From Condylostoma magnum (taxonomy: Eukaryota; Ciliophora; Heterotrichea; Heterotrichida; Condylostomatidae): a DNA stretch of 43,226 bases. The stretch spans positions 1 to 43,226 of the forward strand of contig CAKKTI010000158.1 of the NCBI GenBank assembly GCA_920105805.1. Direction: 5' to 3'. This document shows positions 12,418-24,260 of the stretch, in pieces (the first letter of the stretch is position 1; each line of letters opens with the position of its first letter). The notes below the pieces were generated by a model. That model did not search any database and had not been told where the DNA came from. It worked only from the letters and a program-made list of their open reading frames with translations. The translations under genes and the position numbers were made by a program.

Positions 12418-13395
12418 ATGGATTCAGGAATAAATGCAACGATAAAACAAGTGTAAAAGGCTGTAAAAAAGGCAACGTTCTGAAAAAACTACAATATGGT
12501 AAAATAGAAGCACTTGGATGTCATAATCCAAACATTAAAAGGACAAAATGCGTAATGTGAAGCCTTAGGAGCATATGAAATGGTAATAGGAAGATTACTA
12601 AAAAACCGGGCAAATGTAATTGTGAAAACTTTGTATATTCTACACTATGGTGTAGACAAAGTAAGCTGAGGATATTGCTAAAAGGTAAGTGAGTTAAATT
12701 AAAGTTTTATACAGCATTTAAACGATGTAAGCGGCTGTGGTCCCTATTTCTAAAAATTCGCATAATCATACATTTCTTACATATCCTAAATGTGCACTGT
12801 TAGACTAGGGTTAAGAGAGGGCCCTCAACTCACTATACAAAAATTCACATGTTTAATTGATTGCTTTAACGCATGTTTATAAGCTGTGTAGAATATTGAG
12901 CTTACCCATAACAGAACTAGTTGCTCCCTTTCTTAGCAACTAGCTTAATCCTTGATATTCTAATTCTATAGTTTAATTGAAAGACTTTAAACTATGGCAA
13001 GCCATATAAATTTAATGAACTTAGAGTAACTAGAAAATAAAATTGATTATATAAGCAAATACTTAGAGTTTGCTAGAAATCTTCCATAAGCTTAAAAAAC
13101 AGCATAATTTGCTATTTTGATAAACCCTGAAATTGCTAAGCAATTACCTGATTTTAATCCTATTTTAATACATATGGAAATACCTGAAATAGAGAAAGAA
13201 GATGAGGAAGTAATAGAGGAAAAGTAGGCTTAATTCACGGATTTATTAGACGATGAACCAGTGTAACAAAGGAGAAGCAGAAGATAATTGAGTCAAGAAA
13301 ATTTAGAAGACATTATAAATCAGTCTAACATGAATAGACAACAAAGTGTTCCTCAGACAACTAGAAACTCAAAAGTGAGCTTTAGGTTTAGTTAA
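12418..13395 (+). CDS. ANTH-domain clathrin adaptor (AP180/CALM-like)
   Basis: 325 residues. The N-terminal 260 or so fit an ANTH domain: KAVKKATF, then KQKHLDVIIQ (the phosphoinositide-binding K-x-K-H region), and VIVKTLYILHYGV, matching the helix usually written V-x-K-x-L-x-x-L-H. ANTH proteins bind PI(4,5)P2 and clathrin during coated-pit formation. The tail is short, acidic then basic, and much shorter than animal AP180. At least one TGA (VSWGYC) and many TAA/TAG must be sense. It is ended at a tandem TAA TAA at 13393-13398; reading on reaches a TGA at 13432. The next gene, convergent on the minus strand, ends 13 bases away. A GTAAG...ACAG segment of 30 bases at about 12686 is in frame and could be an intron, but it reads well as protein. 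Confidence 0.75.
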
Positions 13396-13408
13396 TAAAT
13401 ATACTTTG

Positions 13409-14077
13409 CTATAATCTTGAGTACTGCAGGTTGAAAAGCTGTATAAGTTTGTCCTGTGTATAAATTACTATGGGATAACAAATGATGAAATTAGGGATTT
13501 TACAGCGTATGATCATACCTACTAATCCAAACTAAGTCATTACAAAGCCACCTTCCATTGAGTGCAAGTTTCGGGATTATATGAAAAGTAGATTGTCTTG
13601 TTTAGAATATATAAATCCCTAATCTACCGAGTTTCTGTATAAGTCTTTAGATAATATTGCATAAGGGGAATAAGTCAATGTTACATTTGCCCCTAATCTT
13701 GGAAAAGATAATGGAGCTTGCACAAATTTCGGTAAATCAGCTGTGAAAAGCATGAAAACGATTTATTCATCTTGCATTAAAGCATCTCTTTCCTGTAAAA
13801 CAACAGCATTGCAAAACTAAATAGGAAAAAACGTATCAGAGATACTGAAGTAACAAGCCACAGATTCTTTCATTTTTCACCTGTATTCAAAGTAAAAGTC
13901 AATATCAAATATCAAAGAAAACACGTAAATCTTCCCATCTAGATATAAACTAAAACCACTGTGGGACAGATTAACAGTATCTTCATCTCCTTGACTACCT
14001 ATAAATTACAACATTCCGTATATCTGATACTTTTCCCTTACATGCTTACTCTTATCCCTCATCTAATACAGAATCAT
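13409..14077 (-). CDS. Unknown protein directly downstream of HCF101; possible protease-like fold
   Basis: 222 residues. It is not clearly recognised. The frame is the same as HCF101 and follows its TAG after 6 bases. Beta-rich segments (YGMLQFIG; HSGFSLYLDGKIYVFSLIF; MEGGFVMTQFGLVGMII) recall the N-terminal half of the TYSSND1/DEG15 peroxisomal trypsin-like proteases, where a small-residue G-G stretch precedes LVAL; I see no His-Asp-Ser triad. One TGA is read as Trp (EYRWKMK). I end it at the TAG at 13409, 13 bases from the convergent ANTH stop; the first TGA lies at 13235 inside ANTH. It could be a C-terminal extension of HCF101 rather than a separate gene. Confidence 0.4.
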
Positions 14078-14083
14078 TCCACC

Positions 14084-15406
14084 CTATACCATTTTAGCTA
14101 AACTAATAATTTTATCATAAGGATAAATTGATGACCTATGCCCATCGCTCCAAACTACAGCCACAGCATAATTCCCCTTCTTTTCTATTCTCATGGGATA
14201 AACATCCTTCTGAATCTGTTCAGGTTTAAACAGTTTAACTCCGGAGAACTCATCAATACATGCAGCACACCCGCAATTATTCCTCAAATCATATGGAGTA
14301 ATAGTATATTCCTGTTCATTTCTAGCAAGTTTTATAACACCTTCTACAGGATCATAGTCAACAACAGGCAATGGCTGCCTGGCTAACTCAGTTCCCTCTA
14401 CAACCCCCTCTGCTATTTCTATGAACCTTTTAACTGTCTCACTTTAATCCGGCAAAACGAGCATATAAGGTGTCCCTATATCACTGTATATAGAGAACTC
14501 AGGGTCTAATGGTAACTAATGACTGCTCTTTATACCAAACTACTCTAATAGTATATTTGTATAGCCAGGGCCAAATATCCTGTGCTGTACATTGCAACTA
14601 CCGCACTTATAGTAAGCCATGTTCTCTACTACACTGACAGTTGGTACTTTTAAATCATCAAACATCTCAATTCCTTTAACCACGTCTACAAAGCTTAGTT
14701 TTTAAGGCGTTGTTACAATCACAGCGGAGCTTATAGGAACTTCTTATGATAAAGTGAGTTAAATGTCCCCAGTTCCTGGAGGCATATCAATGATTAAGTA
14801 ATCTAGTTCTCCTCACATAGTATTGAATAACAGTTGTTGAGTAAGTTGAGTTACTATGAGTCCTCTAAAAATTGCTCTGGTATTGTTGCCGGCCCAGCCG
14901 TACGACATGCATGGGATTTCCTCATAGTATATAGGAAGTATTGATTGCGGGTCAGATTAAGGGGACTCAAGGTACTGGTTATCGGATTTAAGCATTGTTG
15001 GGATACTTGGCCCGTATATATCAGCATCATAAATACCCACCTTGTACCCAATTTTTTTCAAGGCAAATGCTAGATTGACAGCTATTGTTGATTTTCCTAC
15101 TCCTCCCTTACAGCTTGACACTGCAATTATATTCTTTACGCTTTCTAAATGCTTTATTTCTCTTTGTTTTGATTATTAGGGAGTAGGTGCTATTTTAATT
15201 GAGGATTCTGTTACCCAGGGCTGAGTTTTAAGGAGATTCGTAATTTATTGTCTGTTTTAACGATAGTTTTTATCTAGATTAAGCATTATGTCGACTTTTC
15301 CTTAGTTAATGTCTAGGTGTTTCACGGAATCATATACGTTAAACTTGGTTAAAAGGGCTATTAACTCTTCCTTATTAGAAAATTATCGGAAGATTTTAGT
15401 CAACAT
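14084..15406 (-). CDS. HCF101/Mrp-type P-loop Fe-S carrier with DUF971
   Basis: 440 residues in the order of HCF101. A DUF59/MIP18-like domain occupies about residues 10-75 ([20 protein letters not shown]). The ParA/Mrp ATPase has deviant Walker [11 protein letters not shown] at 98-107, [10 protein letters not shown], and [14 protein letters not shown]. The CGSC pair binds a bridging 4Fe-4S cluster. DUF971 begins near residue 345 ([26 protein letters not shown]). Such proteins assemble and deliver Fe-S clusters; HCF101 proper is plastid or mitochondrial in different eukaryotes. No clear targeting peptide is visible before DUF59. The TAG at 14084 falls just after the DUF971 end (SLAKMV), a natural C-terminus. 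The ATG at 15406 is 1 base after the F-BAR stop. Confidence 0.88.
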
Positions 15407-15407
15407 T

Positions 15408-16895
15408 TTAATTACTGCTAAATTCTAGAATATCTGGCTCTAAAGAATCTTCTATAGTCTACTGTTAGTTGTTGTTTATATGTTATTCTAATTCATCTAC
15501 TTAATTATAATCAAGTATGACTTAACTCTGTATTTCTGTAATGATATTTCTTATGGCCTCATTGCTCAACTACTTGTCTTGCATTATTTTGATATATTGG
15601 ATTAATAGTTATAAAATAGCATTTGAGTCATTCATACAATCTCTTTCTATACAAAACAAAATCAGATTCTGCCAAAATGTTTAATTGTTTCAAATAGTAT
15701 GATATGATGTTGCATCTTGTAGATTAACAATTTCTTCATCTATTTCTTAATAAAAGTAGTTTTAAAGTTGCATTATTTCATTAAAGCATTGATAATCTGA
15801 GTACTGTTCAATTCCTGATAATGCTTTGTACTAGAAAAACGCGATTTGATTAAAAACTCCAGTTGGTATTCTGCCATCAGTTGCTACTTTTTTTCCTTAA
15901 AGCCACCAAACCCATGCTTTTCTGCCTTCTAAAGTATTCATATTTGCTGCAAAGCACTATTTATCACTGTTGTCTACTATCCCACCATCATATATTCTAT
16001 CCATTAATTACTAAATCGTTTTTTAATGCTCTAATTCTTTTACGTTGTCTAGTTTTTAAGGAAGATTTCAAGTGTGTGGGGTAAATTAAACATCATCAAA
16101 TACTTTTTTATCTGATTAGTTTTATATTACAAAAGATTAAATGTCCTGTAGAATATTCATGTTTTCTATTTAATTAGCTGTTGATGTTATATCATACTAA
16201 ATATTCCTCACTTATGATGTTTAATAGACCATATATTTTCTCATTGCATCTTTTAACTACGCCATAAGCTCTTACTATTACTATTATACTTCTTCTAATA
16301 CATTGGGAATATGTTATTAGTATTTCTATTGCTAATTATTAAGATTTTAAACTGACTCATAGTACTACTTTAGATAAATTTCAACGTTTTTGTGAGTATT
16401 ATTCATCTTTTTCTTTAGTCTATTCAAAAAGCTTTGATTTGGTTATCTTTCATGCTTTCTGGATAAAGCTTCAAATTCACTACAGCATTTGGTATATTTT
16501 TACTCTGCTTATTATAAAGATTTTTAATCATTAGTCAAATTCTTTTACAATGTTTGGCCTTCCTATAGTATATTTTTAATTTAAGTCTTTTAATTTATCA
16601 CAAATTGTCTTAGATTCTAAATGACATCGTTTTGTAGATCATTGCAGAACTCCAATGCTTATGTTTACTTGTTATCGCAATCAATTTATATAGTTCTGAT
16701 TCCTTGCCAAAAAGTCCCCTCATGTTTAAAGTTAACTAATGTTTTCTATAATCTAGCCATTCCCTTTGCGTAGTTTTACTCTAAGCTCACTCTGTCTTTC
16801 AAAAACTGTACAAATTACTCAGTAACTTTGATAGTATGTTGATAATTTTCCTATATAAGTGGAAACTTATCCCACATTTCACTAGCAAAACTCAT
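15408..16895 (-). CDS. F-BAR domain protein
   Basis: 495 residues. The start SFASEMWDKFPLIQENYQHT and LKDRVSLEQNYAKGMARLQK are an FCH/F-BAR domain, the membrane-curving coiled-coil of endocytosis and cytokinesis proteins. Gln-rich coiled coil continues to about residue 270. The remainder (GRKAWVWWLQGKK; TFWQNLILFCIERDC) is helical and not recognised; I see no SH3 or RhoGAP domain. TGA is used as Trp at least twice. The first in-frame TGA in this frame is at 15330, 77 bases inside HCF101, so termination at the TAA at 15408 is inferred; one base then separates it from the HCF101 ATG. The start lies 15 bases after the SDR stop, in the same frame as SDR and RB. The ANTH adaptor nearby is also endocytic. 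Confidence 0.78.
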
Positions 16896-16910
16896 ATTTT
16901 TTGTATAAAA

Positions 16911-17834
16911 CTAATTATTTTCTACTTGATTTAATTTCCTATCCAACTGCTTTTTGAATTGTCCATGACTTTAAGCACTCATTTATAAGGTGTGTCTCCA
17001 TGCTCCATATGTGAATTCCCCTCTTCCTAGTTCCTTCAAAGCTCCTTTAACACAGTCTTCAGTTTTAACAGTAAAAAAGTCGTTATTTATCCCAGTAGTC
17101 ATTGGTGTAACAACATACCCAGGAGCTACAACTAAAACATCTATTTTATTTTTCAACTCTTCGGCCAAAGATCTACTAAAAGCAGTTAAGTACCCTTTAG
17201 TTCCTGTATAAATAGCAACATTTCTTAAACATACAATAGGGCCTACTGAACTTATATTCACTATAGCTGATCTTTATTTTCTTAGCTTCATCTAAGGAAC
17301 AATTGCCTATACAAGTCGTGTAGGTGTAATAGCATTAACATTGATTAAATCTTGTGCATCATTAGCAGTTATATCCTCAATCGGTTACTTATTCAACGTC
17401 GCTGCATTATTAACCAATACACTTACATCAAGGCCTTATATTCCTTACATAATTTATCTAACGGCCTCCTCAGGCCTACTTAGATCAGTTTTGATAGAAA
17501 TAGCTTGTACATTATGCTCCCTTTTTAACTTATGAGCTAAATCATCTACATTTTAACCTCTACCTACACATATAATGTTAAATTTCATCAAAGCTAGTTA
17601 AATTGCCCATTCTTATCCTATTCCTTTACCAGCTCCTGTGATGATGGCCCATGATTGCTAGCCATACCTGGCCTATAGGTTCATTGGAGACCTGATGAAA
17701 GACTTATAAGCTCCTCTTAAAGTAGAGAAAACCCTAGAAATAACACAGCCTCCTCCCAATGCTATAAGAGGCACTTTTATATATTTAGGGGTCTAATCAA
17801 AAAGTTGATTGAACTGTTCAATAATTCTATCCAT
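16911..17834 (-). CDS. Short-chain dehydrogenase, HSD17B12/ketoacyl-CoA reductase-like
   Basis: 307 residues. An N-terminal membrane segment (VPLIALGGGCVISRVFSTL) precedes the Rossmann fold: IITGAGKGIGQEWA, NNAA, NISS, and the catalytic Y-x-x-x-K in IYTGTKGY (Tyr about 209, Lys about 213), then VAPGYVVTPMT. This layout matches microsomal 17-beta-HSD12 / 3-ketoacyl-CoA reductases of fatty-acid elongation; substrate is not certain. The tail after GAWRHTL is basic. No in-frame TGA exists between here and the end of F-BAR, so it must stop at TAA or TAG: the TAG at 16911 leaves 15 bases before the next ATG, and the TAA at about 16980 is an alternative. The start at 17834 comes right after a TAA TAG pair of the RB frame. 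Confidence 0.82.
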
Positions 17835-17909
17835 CTATTACTTTATAACAATGTCTTATAATACAATAACAAAGGGCTAAGCAATATACGAAAAAGTGTA
17901 TTAATTAAA

Positions 17910-20321
17910 TTACTTATAAGGTGGGAAAGTAGGAGTAGGAAGTTCAGGTGCAGAATCAAGTTAATCATCATTCAAAATATCCTGCATATGTTTAGCTCTT
18001 TTACGAGGTTGCTCGAATTTGCTTTCTTCTTCATCAAAATCAAGCAACTTTTCTGTTTTTTGCATCATTCTATTAATTCCATCTAAGGTTTAAGACGGTG
18101 ATTCTCCAAATGCATAAACCTTCCTAGTATTAGGAGTTAAGTAAGGAGAGTGCAAGGGAGAGCGAGGAACATTTCTGTTTGGTGAATATTGCATCATTGG
18201 CAATGGGAGATTAGCCCTTAACGGGCTGTTTGGATTGAGAACTGCTAATCTTGAGTTAATTGGGGCTTCAGTGGAATTGTTGCTTACGGCTAATAAGTAG
18301 TCTTTCATATATTTTACATAGAACTAGTTGTAAAACTCTATTATATCCACAGATCCTGATTCAACTTAGACATATCTGAAAATTTTACCTGAATCTTAGT
18401 AGTAAAGTGTGTATTATGCTATTAGGTTATTAAAAGTAATACTAAAATGCTTAGCTCTGCACACCCCATAGAAAGAGCAAATTATCAGTTAATCCAAATG
18501 CCTTCCAATAAGCAGTTCAATTTTATCACTGAGTAGGTTTTTGGTAGCTGATCATATATCCTCTCTTATAGACTCACTAATGCCTAACTACTAAGATAAT
18601 TCAACAATTCTCATTGCACAGTGCTCAAGTGCTTTACGGAAAAACATTTAAGGTGCAGGGGCTTATAACTCCAACTTTTACTGCCCAGTTTATTCTTTAA
18701 TCATTTATGGAATTGGAGAATCATTCTACCAGCCTATAAATGCAATAAATTTCATATCAATTTCCTTAAATTTTTGCCGTAGTGCAACAGGAAGTCTTGG
18801 ATCAAAATTTAAAAAGTTTTCCATTAATTTCCAGGCTTCAAAAGGCGTAATTTCACATCCCTGTATAATCTCCTCAAAATCTGTTGCCTCTGAGTTAATA
18901 AAAAGAATTGCTTGGAGACACAAGGCTAGTAAGGCTCTATAAAACTTCTCATTTCACATTCAGGCATTATTTACCGGCTTTCGCCGCTCTTCTCTTAGTT
19001 CCTACTACCTTTCATCATTTTTTAGTAGTTCCTCGAATACTTTAATAAAGAACTTTTAAGATTATATACGAAGATTTTCAGAATTGTTTAAGGCTTTTAC
19101 AATAAAGGATATTTTTTCATCTATTATTGCTAAAATTTGACTGAAATTATCTCAAAGGCGGCTATCAATATTATTAAATCTTTCCCTGATTATTTAAGAA
19201 TCTAGAAAACTTATATTTTCAATAAGCTTATTGAGTCATTCTTGCAACTCTAATTGATTAGTTAATTAGCCGGTGACCTAAAAGCTTTTCATAGAATAAG
19301 GCGAATTGCTTGCAATAGTGGGGAATTTTATATCCTCTAGCTTACTGTTGATATTAAGCTCCGATTAATCAGTTGTTTGAAGTATCTTAGCTGCTGGGAT
19401 TTTATTAACTCTGAATGCTATTTATTTCCCAAGAGGAGTTGATAATCCTAGTTGCTTAAACATGAAATCTCTCTCGTCTATATCATCTGGGAGGAGTTTT
19501 TAAGCATAGGTTAATGATAGACTGTGCAAGTTGTAAGCAAGATGTGAATTACTCAGTGCTTCCTAACCTCTAATAACCTCATGCTCCACAAACTTCTCAA
19601 TCATCTGCCCAACATGATTCGAAGACACTCTCACTTGCTCCGGCTGTGCCTTAATCATCCTACTAATATCCGGTATAGCAGTATCAAAGTCCCTAGAAAT
19701 CCCACAACTTAAATTGGCGGGAAGATTAATAACCACTTAGTGTATTACAGCAGCCAGCATGCAAGCACACTCCACAACCTGCGTTCTCCTCTGCAGAATA
19801 TTCAGACGTGCCAATAAAAACAGTAGCCAAGCAATCTCAAACAAATCATCAATCTGGTCCTTTGGCCCTTAAATCCCAATCTCATTCCAAATCTCCTGAA
19901 ATTTATTATACAGAGTCAACGAGAATGCGAAATTATTGATAATCTGCTGTAATTCTGACAATATTGATTCATCCAGCTGCAAACTCTCACTGAATTCCTT
20001 AAGCTTAAAAATAAAGGTCTGCAGCTCAGGAGAATTTCTAGAGTGGAGTAGCTGTGAAAGGCTTATAGGATTGCATCTTTCTCTATCGCCTGTGGAGTTA
20101 TGAACAAACGTAAGCTTAGAAGCTACTAGCAAGGCAGCTCTTATAATACTTTTGTACTTTTACTAATCCTAAGTATATGTTACTATGGAAGTATCTCTGT
20201 CCATATACTCTTTTAGAAGTTATTCAGCATTGCTTCGTGTATAACTATCAATAGAAAGGGATTAGGCAAGCTCTGATAGCTCGTAAAGTTACTGTTATTA
20301 AGTCGGATCTGCAACGTTCAT
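17910..20321 (-). CDS. Retinoblastoma-family protein
   Basis: About 803 residues. An RB N-terminal cyclin-like domain includes FEIAWLLFLLARLNILQRRTQ. Pocket A starts near TPLGKQIAF and pocket B contains MFFRKALEHCAMRIVELSQ and the diagnostic RHLDQLIICSFYGVCRAKH, ending FYNQFYVKYMKDYLL. RB proteins repress E2F/DP and gate the G1/S step. The C-terminal tail carries several Ser/Thr-Pro sites (SPLHSPYLTPNT; GESPS), typical cyclin-CDK targets. The frame is continuous. No TGA ends it before the SDR gene; I use the TAA at 17910 (PPYK), but a TAA TAG pair directly before the SDR ATG (17835-17840) is equally possible and would add about 24 residues. The ATG at 20321 is 155 bases from the divergent gene at 20477. 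Confidence 0.88.
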
Positions 20322-20476
20322 CGCGCTTTTTTATTACGGCGCCAAAATTAGGGGGAAGTATGGAAGATAGGGTATAAATAGATGTTTGCGTATTGAGTAA
20401 AATTATTGAAAGTGGGATATATTAGGCTATTATTTATTTAGTTTTGGGGTGTTTGGTAATTTTAGCAGGATATAAA

Positions 20477-21036
20477 ATGAAGTTAAAATTTAGACCGTCT
20501 CCGCTGAAAAGTTTAGGGTAGGAGTGGAATTTTGTTAAATTTGAAAGTCCTAAAACACCCAGGGGAAATTAGAAGTGGTTGTCACTTATACAGGAAAAGG
20601 AAATTAAGATTAATTAGACATTTTAGCCCCTTAAGCCTTAAACTCCTAAGTATCCGGCTACTAGGCATAATAGTACTGTTGCTAAGAGAGAGGAGTTTAA
20701 AGGGGCTTGGTATTTGCAGCCTAGGTTGTGATCAAAAGCCGGAAAAAGAACTAGTTGGAATGAATTTGATAGAGGTAAAGGTAATTAGCTTATAATTTGT
20801 ATAATCATATGCATGAGGTGAAATAAGAGCAGAATCCATTAAGACCTTAGAGGCTTATTGTTAATTCCATTGATGTTCAGCATAAAAAGTACTAAGAGTA
20901 ATTGAAAAAGTTGCCTATTATTTAAAATTTTGCCAAGTATCCTTTAATCAGATATGTAAAATAGCACAGCCCTAAAGGAAGAATGCCGATTTGTATCAAA
21001 AATTTATCTAAAAGTATGTAATTAGGTTATAATTAA
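20477..21036 (+). CDS. Unknown basic protein, one 14-base intron
   Basis: About 181 residues from exons 20477-20774 and 20789-21036. No family is recognised. The protein is basic, Pro/Lys rich and has no membrane segment; the middle reads SWNEFDRAYNLYNHMHEV across the splice. Without removal of the 14-base GT-AG segment the frame meets a TGA after about 20 poor codons; with it the frame stays protein-like to 21036. The ATG follows GGATATAAA. The end could be the TAA at 21019 or 21034; the next gene starts 5 bases later. The pair may be one gene if another splice exists, but the frames differ. Confidence 0.55.
20775..20788 (+). other. 14-base spliceosomal intron (GT-AG)
   Basis: The sequence GTAAAGGTAATTAG interrupts codon GCT in phase 1 (G|CT). 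Removing exactly 14 bases restores a frame that stays open and protein-like on both sides. It is 12/14 identical to the second intron at 40519-40532, which supports splicing over sequencing error. Branch-point A is presumably in TAAT, as in the tiny introns of other heterotrichs. Confidence 0.7.
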
Positions 21037-21041
21037 TTATT

Positions 21042-22958
21042 ATGAGGAAGTTAGACTATGAGTTAGAATCATTTGTTAAAAGGCAAGTTAGACATTATAT
21101 AGTCTAGCCATAAGGAGAGCGTAAAATGCGGCCAAAGTTTTAAAAGCTAGGATTGTACAGAGAATCTATGGGATACACATACATGAAAAATTTCATTGAA
21201 TTAGAGAAAGTGTACAATAGACCAAAATCTACTAGTCTGTCTTATAGAAAAAGCAAACCTGAAAGTAGACGCTAAACTCCAATACTCTAATTAGAATAAA
21301 GCAAGCATAACGCATATAAACTATCATAAAGTATGGATGATAATTGCAACAGATTAACTAATAAGTTTTTATGAAATAGATAAGGAGTATGCAATACCAA
21401 ATTTTTTAACAAACATAAAACTGTGATATCAGCTGCTTGTTTAAATGTGATTTTCTAAAAGATTAATATCATTTAAAGCGCTACAATGAGAAAAAAGGAC
21501 TAAAGTTATATTCAAATCAGTTAGTTCAAGCTCATGGCTTAGAATAAAGGAAAATGCAACATGTCTTCAATTTTTACGCATCTTTTAGGAGTTATGCACG
21601 TAGTAGAAAATTTTCATATGTAAATGCCGCATAATTAGCTTCAAGTTCCAAATTGGCTAAAACAAAAAATAGATAAAATATTTTTAAGAATGCAGAAAAG
21701 CATTTCTAGACGAATTTTAACTTAAAATATCAGAGAAAGACAATTTGTTTAATTTTTATCTAAGAAAAAGCCACTAAGAGCTCTAGCTAAGCCAGTAGCT
21801 AGAACATTTTTTAAAAGATTTTCTAAATTAAATCTATCCTCCTTTTGCGAGTATGCTTATACGTATTTTTTCACTTATCACAAGCTTTCCCAGTTCAAAA
21901 TTTGCTTTGATATACTGGATCCAGGTCATAGCCAATATGTGTAAATGAAAGAGTTTTTCTAGTTTATGAAATTTGAATTATTCGAAGTTTTAAAAGACGA
22001 TTTCATGATAATCTAAGAATGCTAAAAGTAATCGATTCTTAGAAAACAGAGATCATTTAAAAAACCTAGTCTAAAGCGTAGAATCTAAATAAATCCTATA
22101 ATTACTAAATAAGATTCAATAGAACTAGTTTAAGGAAAGCATATTGATCATCTGATCAATTTTAGAGAATTTATGTAAATAAAATTCAAGCGTACATACC
22201 CAAACTTGTTTATAACTCTTATTTTTTTGTTATACGGAAGAAAAGTTATGAAATTTATGTGCTCTTAGCTGGGAATTAATGATTTTGATTTAATTATTCA
22301 AAACAATAAAAAACTGAAATTCATCAGCTGAAATTTTTAAGCATCAAAGTTCAGAGATATTTATAAATTATGACATAGAATGTTTCTAAAGGAATTAAAG
22401 TCTTATAGTTTTAGTACTGAATTGAAAAAAGGAATTATACTGACTTTTATACTGCTTTGTGACATGAAAGCCCTCATGTGTGACTAGTATTTTATTATAA
22501 CATAAAAGTCATTTAAAATGAATTAAAGATATTTAATAGGGTTCTACTCTAAAGTTTTATTCAAAAGAATATTTAACTGTTTAGATCGGTAAAAGTTTAT
22601 TGAGATTAATCTTACAACGTTTGCAGATTATATCAATTTGTTCCTATCAAGTGAAAGTAGCCGCTCAGCTTGCTTTGATATTTGAGATAATGATTTTGAT
22701 GGTTAGATTTAATATATTGATGTGTTGGAAATTGTCAAACTTAATGATTTTCAAGTATCAAAAGGTGTTTAAAGAGAGTTAGAGAAATTAGAGAAATTAT
22801 TCAAGGATAATTTAACTATCAAAGATCAAAGCTTTACAATAAATCTATTTTAATATACCGAATCAATTAAAACTCCAGCTTTTTCAAAGGTTGTATTAGA
22901 CAAAATACAAGACAATTATGAAAATAGGAAAAATATTCTTAGTAATATTAGTAATTAG
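21042..22958 (+). CDS. EF-hand protein of unknown family
   Basis: 638 residues. The left part is very basic. A degenerate EF-like helix-loop-helix lies at CFDILDPGHSQYVQMKEFFQF, and a full canonical EF-hand near the C-terminus has loop DNDFDGQIQYID (about residue 555), preceded by ACFDIW. Calcium sensing is likely for that loop. Between them are helices with hydrophobic runs (LFITLIFLLYG; GIILTFILLCD), possibly buried rather than membrane. TGA codons are read as Trp, including FDIWDND, where Trp fits. I end at the TAG at 22956, with a TAA two codons later. The start overlaps a TGA of the upstream frame (ATGA), but that gene probably ends at a TAA 5 bases upstream. This is a ciliate-type cytoskeletal protein by inference only. 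Confidence 0.6.
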
Positions 22959-23087
22959 TTTTAAATCGTTTTATTATTATGGATAGATTACTAGAAAATG
23001 TTTATAATACTGTTTTACTAATAAACTTATACCATTATATTGTTATGTATAATATAATTGAGACAAAATAATAAAAAATTAACTTTA

Positions 23088-24068
23088 TTACAATTTTTTA
23101 CGCCTAGATGAATTTAAACCTGGGCTTTAAACCTTTAATTTTCCAACTTTTCTGTATTTTTCACAGCTGAAAGTTCTTTATTCGATTTTTCTTGAAGACC
23201 TACTTGAATTTAATAATGGACTATCATTTTTTCTAAGATTATATGATCTATCTGTTCTGCTGGTTGATAATGGAACTTTGTTCTATTTCTAATGAATTCT
23301 ATTTTTTCTTGGCTTTCTTTCTTTGACAGTAGTTTCTTTTTTCCTATCCTTTAACTTATTTTTATAATAATCTTAAAAACTGTTTTCAACTTAGAAATTC
23401 TCCTTTTGTATGGAAATCTTGGTATTTTATGAATCTAGTTTTTTTAATTTGTCACTTAAAGTATTTACAACCTTACTCTTAGTGCTTAATTCCATTTTGC
23501 AATCAATTAGTTCTTTTTGTAATAATTTAAATTTTGTAATATCAAACTTTTGATAGACATTCTTAAGTTATTCTTACAGTTTTTAGTTCTCAAATTTTAA
23601 TCTTTTTACTGTTGTTTTGCTTTGCTATATGAAATCTTGTTTAGATTTTTCACTTTCTTCTAATTTTTGCTGAGTTGTTTCAACGAATAATTTGAGTTGT
23701 TATTCAATTTTTATGTGATTTCTAACTTCACTTTCAAGCTTTTATAAGGCCTATTGGTACTTATAATAGTGATCTTCATCTTCTTCTGGTTAAGTTTCTA
23801 TAAGAAATTGTATAGTCATTTAAATGTAATCTAATTATTCAATTGAAGGTAATTAGAGTAAATGTTCTAAGTCAATATCAATATCTTGTTTTTAACTTTA
23901 CAGCCATAAAGTATTCGTGTTAATATAAATTGTTATATCTTAGATTCGTTGACTTAGTATATCAGTATCATCCCCTAACATATTACTTATATTTAATGTG
24001 ACTTATTCAAAGCTTTTATTATACAGCTATTTAGTGCTATATTTTGATTGCTATACTATATAGCTCAT
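23088..24068 (-). CDS. Coiled-coil protein
   Basis: 326 residues. An acidic N-terminal part with ISNMLGDDTDILSQRIQDI is followed by a long heptad-rich coiled coil (about residues 95-250: VRNHIKIEQQLKLFVETTQQ and onward). A basic Ser/Arg/Lys tail ends SSRRKKL. This pattern is common in cytoskeletal or basal-body proteins; no family is recognised. The stop is a clear tandem TAA TAA at 23085-23090, immediately followed by AT-rich sequence. There is no TGA for another 200 or so bases, by which point the frame is antisense to the EF-hand gene, so this is good evidence for TAA as a real stop. It is convergent with the EF-hand gene 129 bases away. Confidence 0.65.
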
Positions 24069-24260
24069 ATAATAAAGTGGATTTTTAGTAATATTAACTA
24101 ATAGTAATCAGGTCAAAAGTTTTATTACATACTGATTTAATTGTGGATAAAATAACTGTCAATACTTATATACATAACAATGATTTGATAATAATGTTTG
24201 AAATAAGCATTATCTAAAATAAGTTCACTGATAAATTTGATTTAAAACTTTGTATTAAAA

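Noticed and set aside
20760-20800. Euplotes-like programmed frameshift rather than an intron
   Set aside because: The shift needs removal of a GT-AG 14-mer nearly identical to the one at 40519; there is no AAA-TAA/TAG slip site at the junction.
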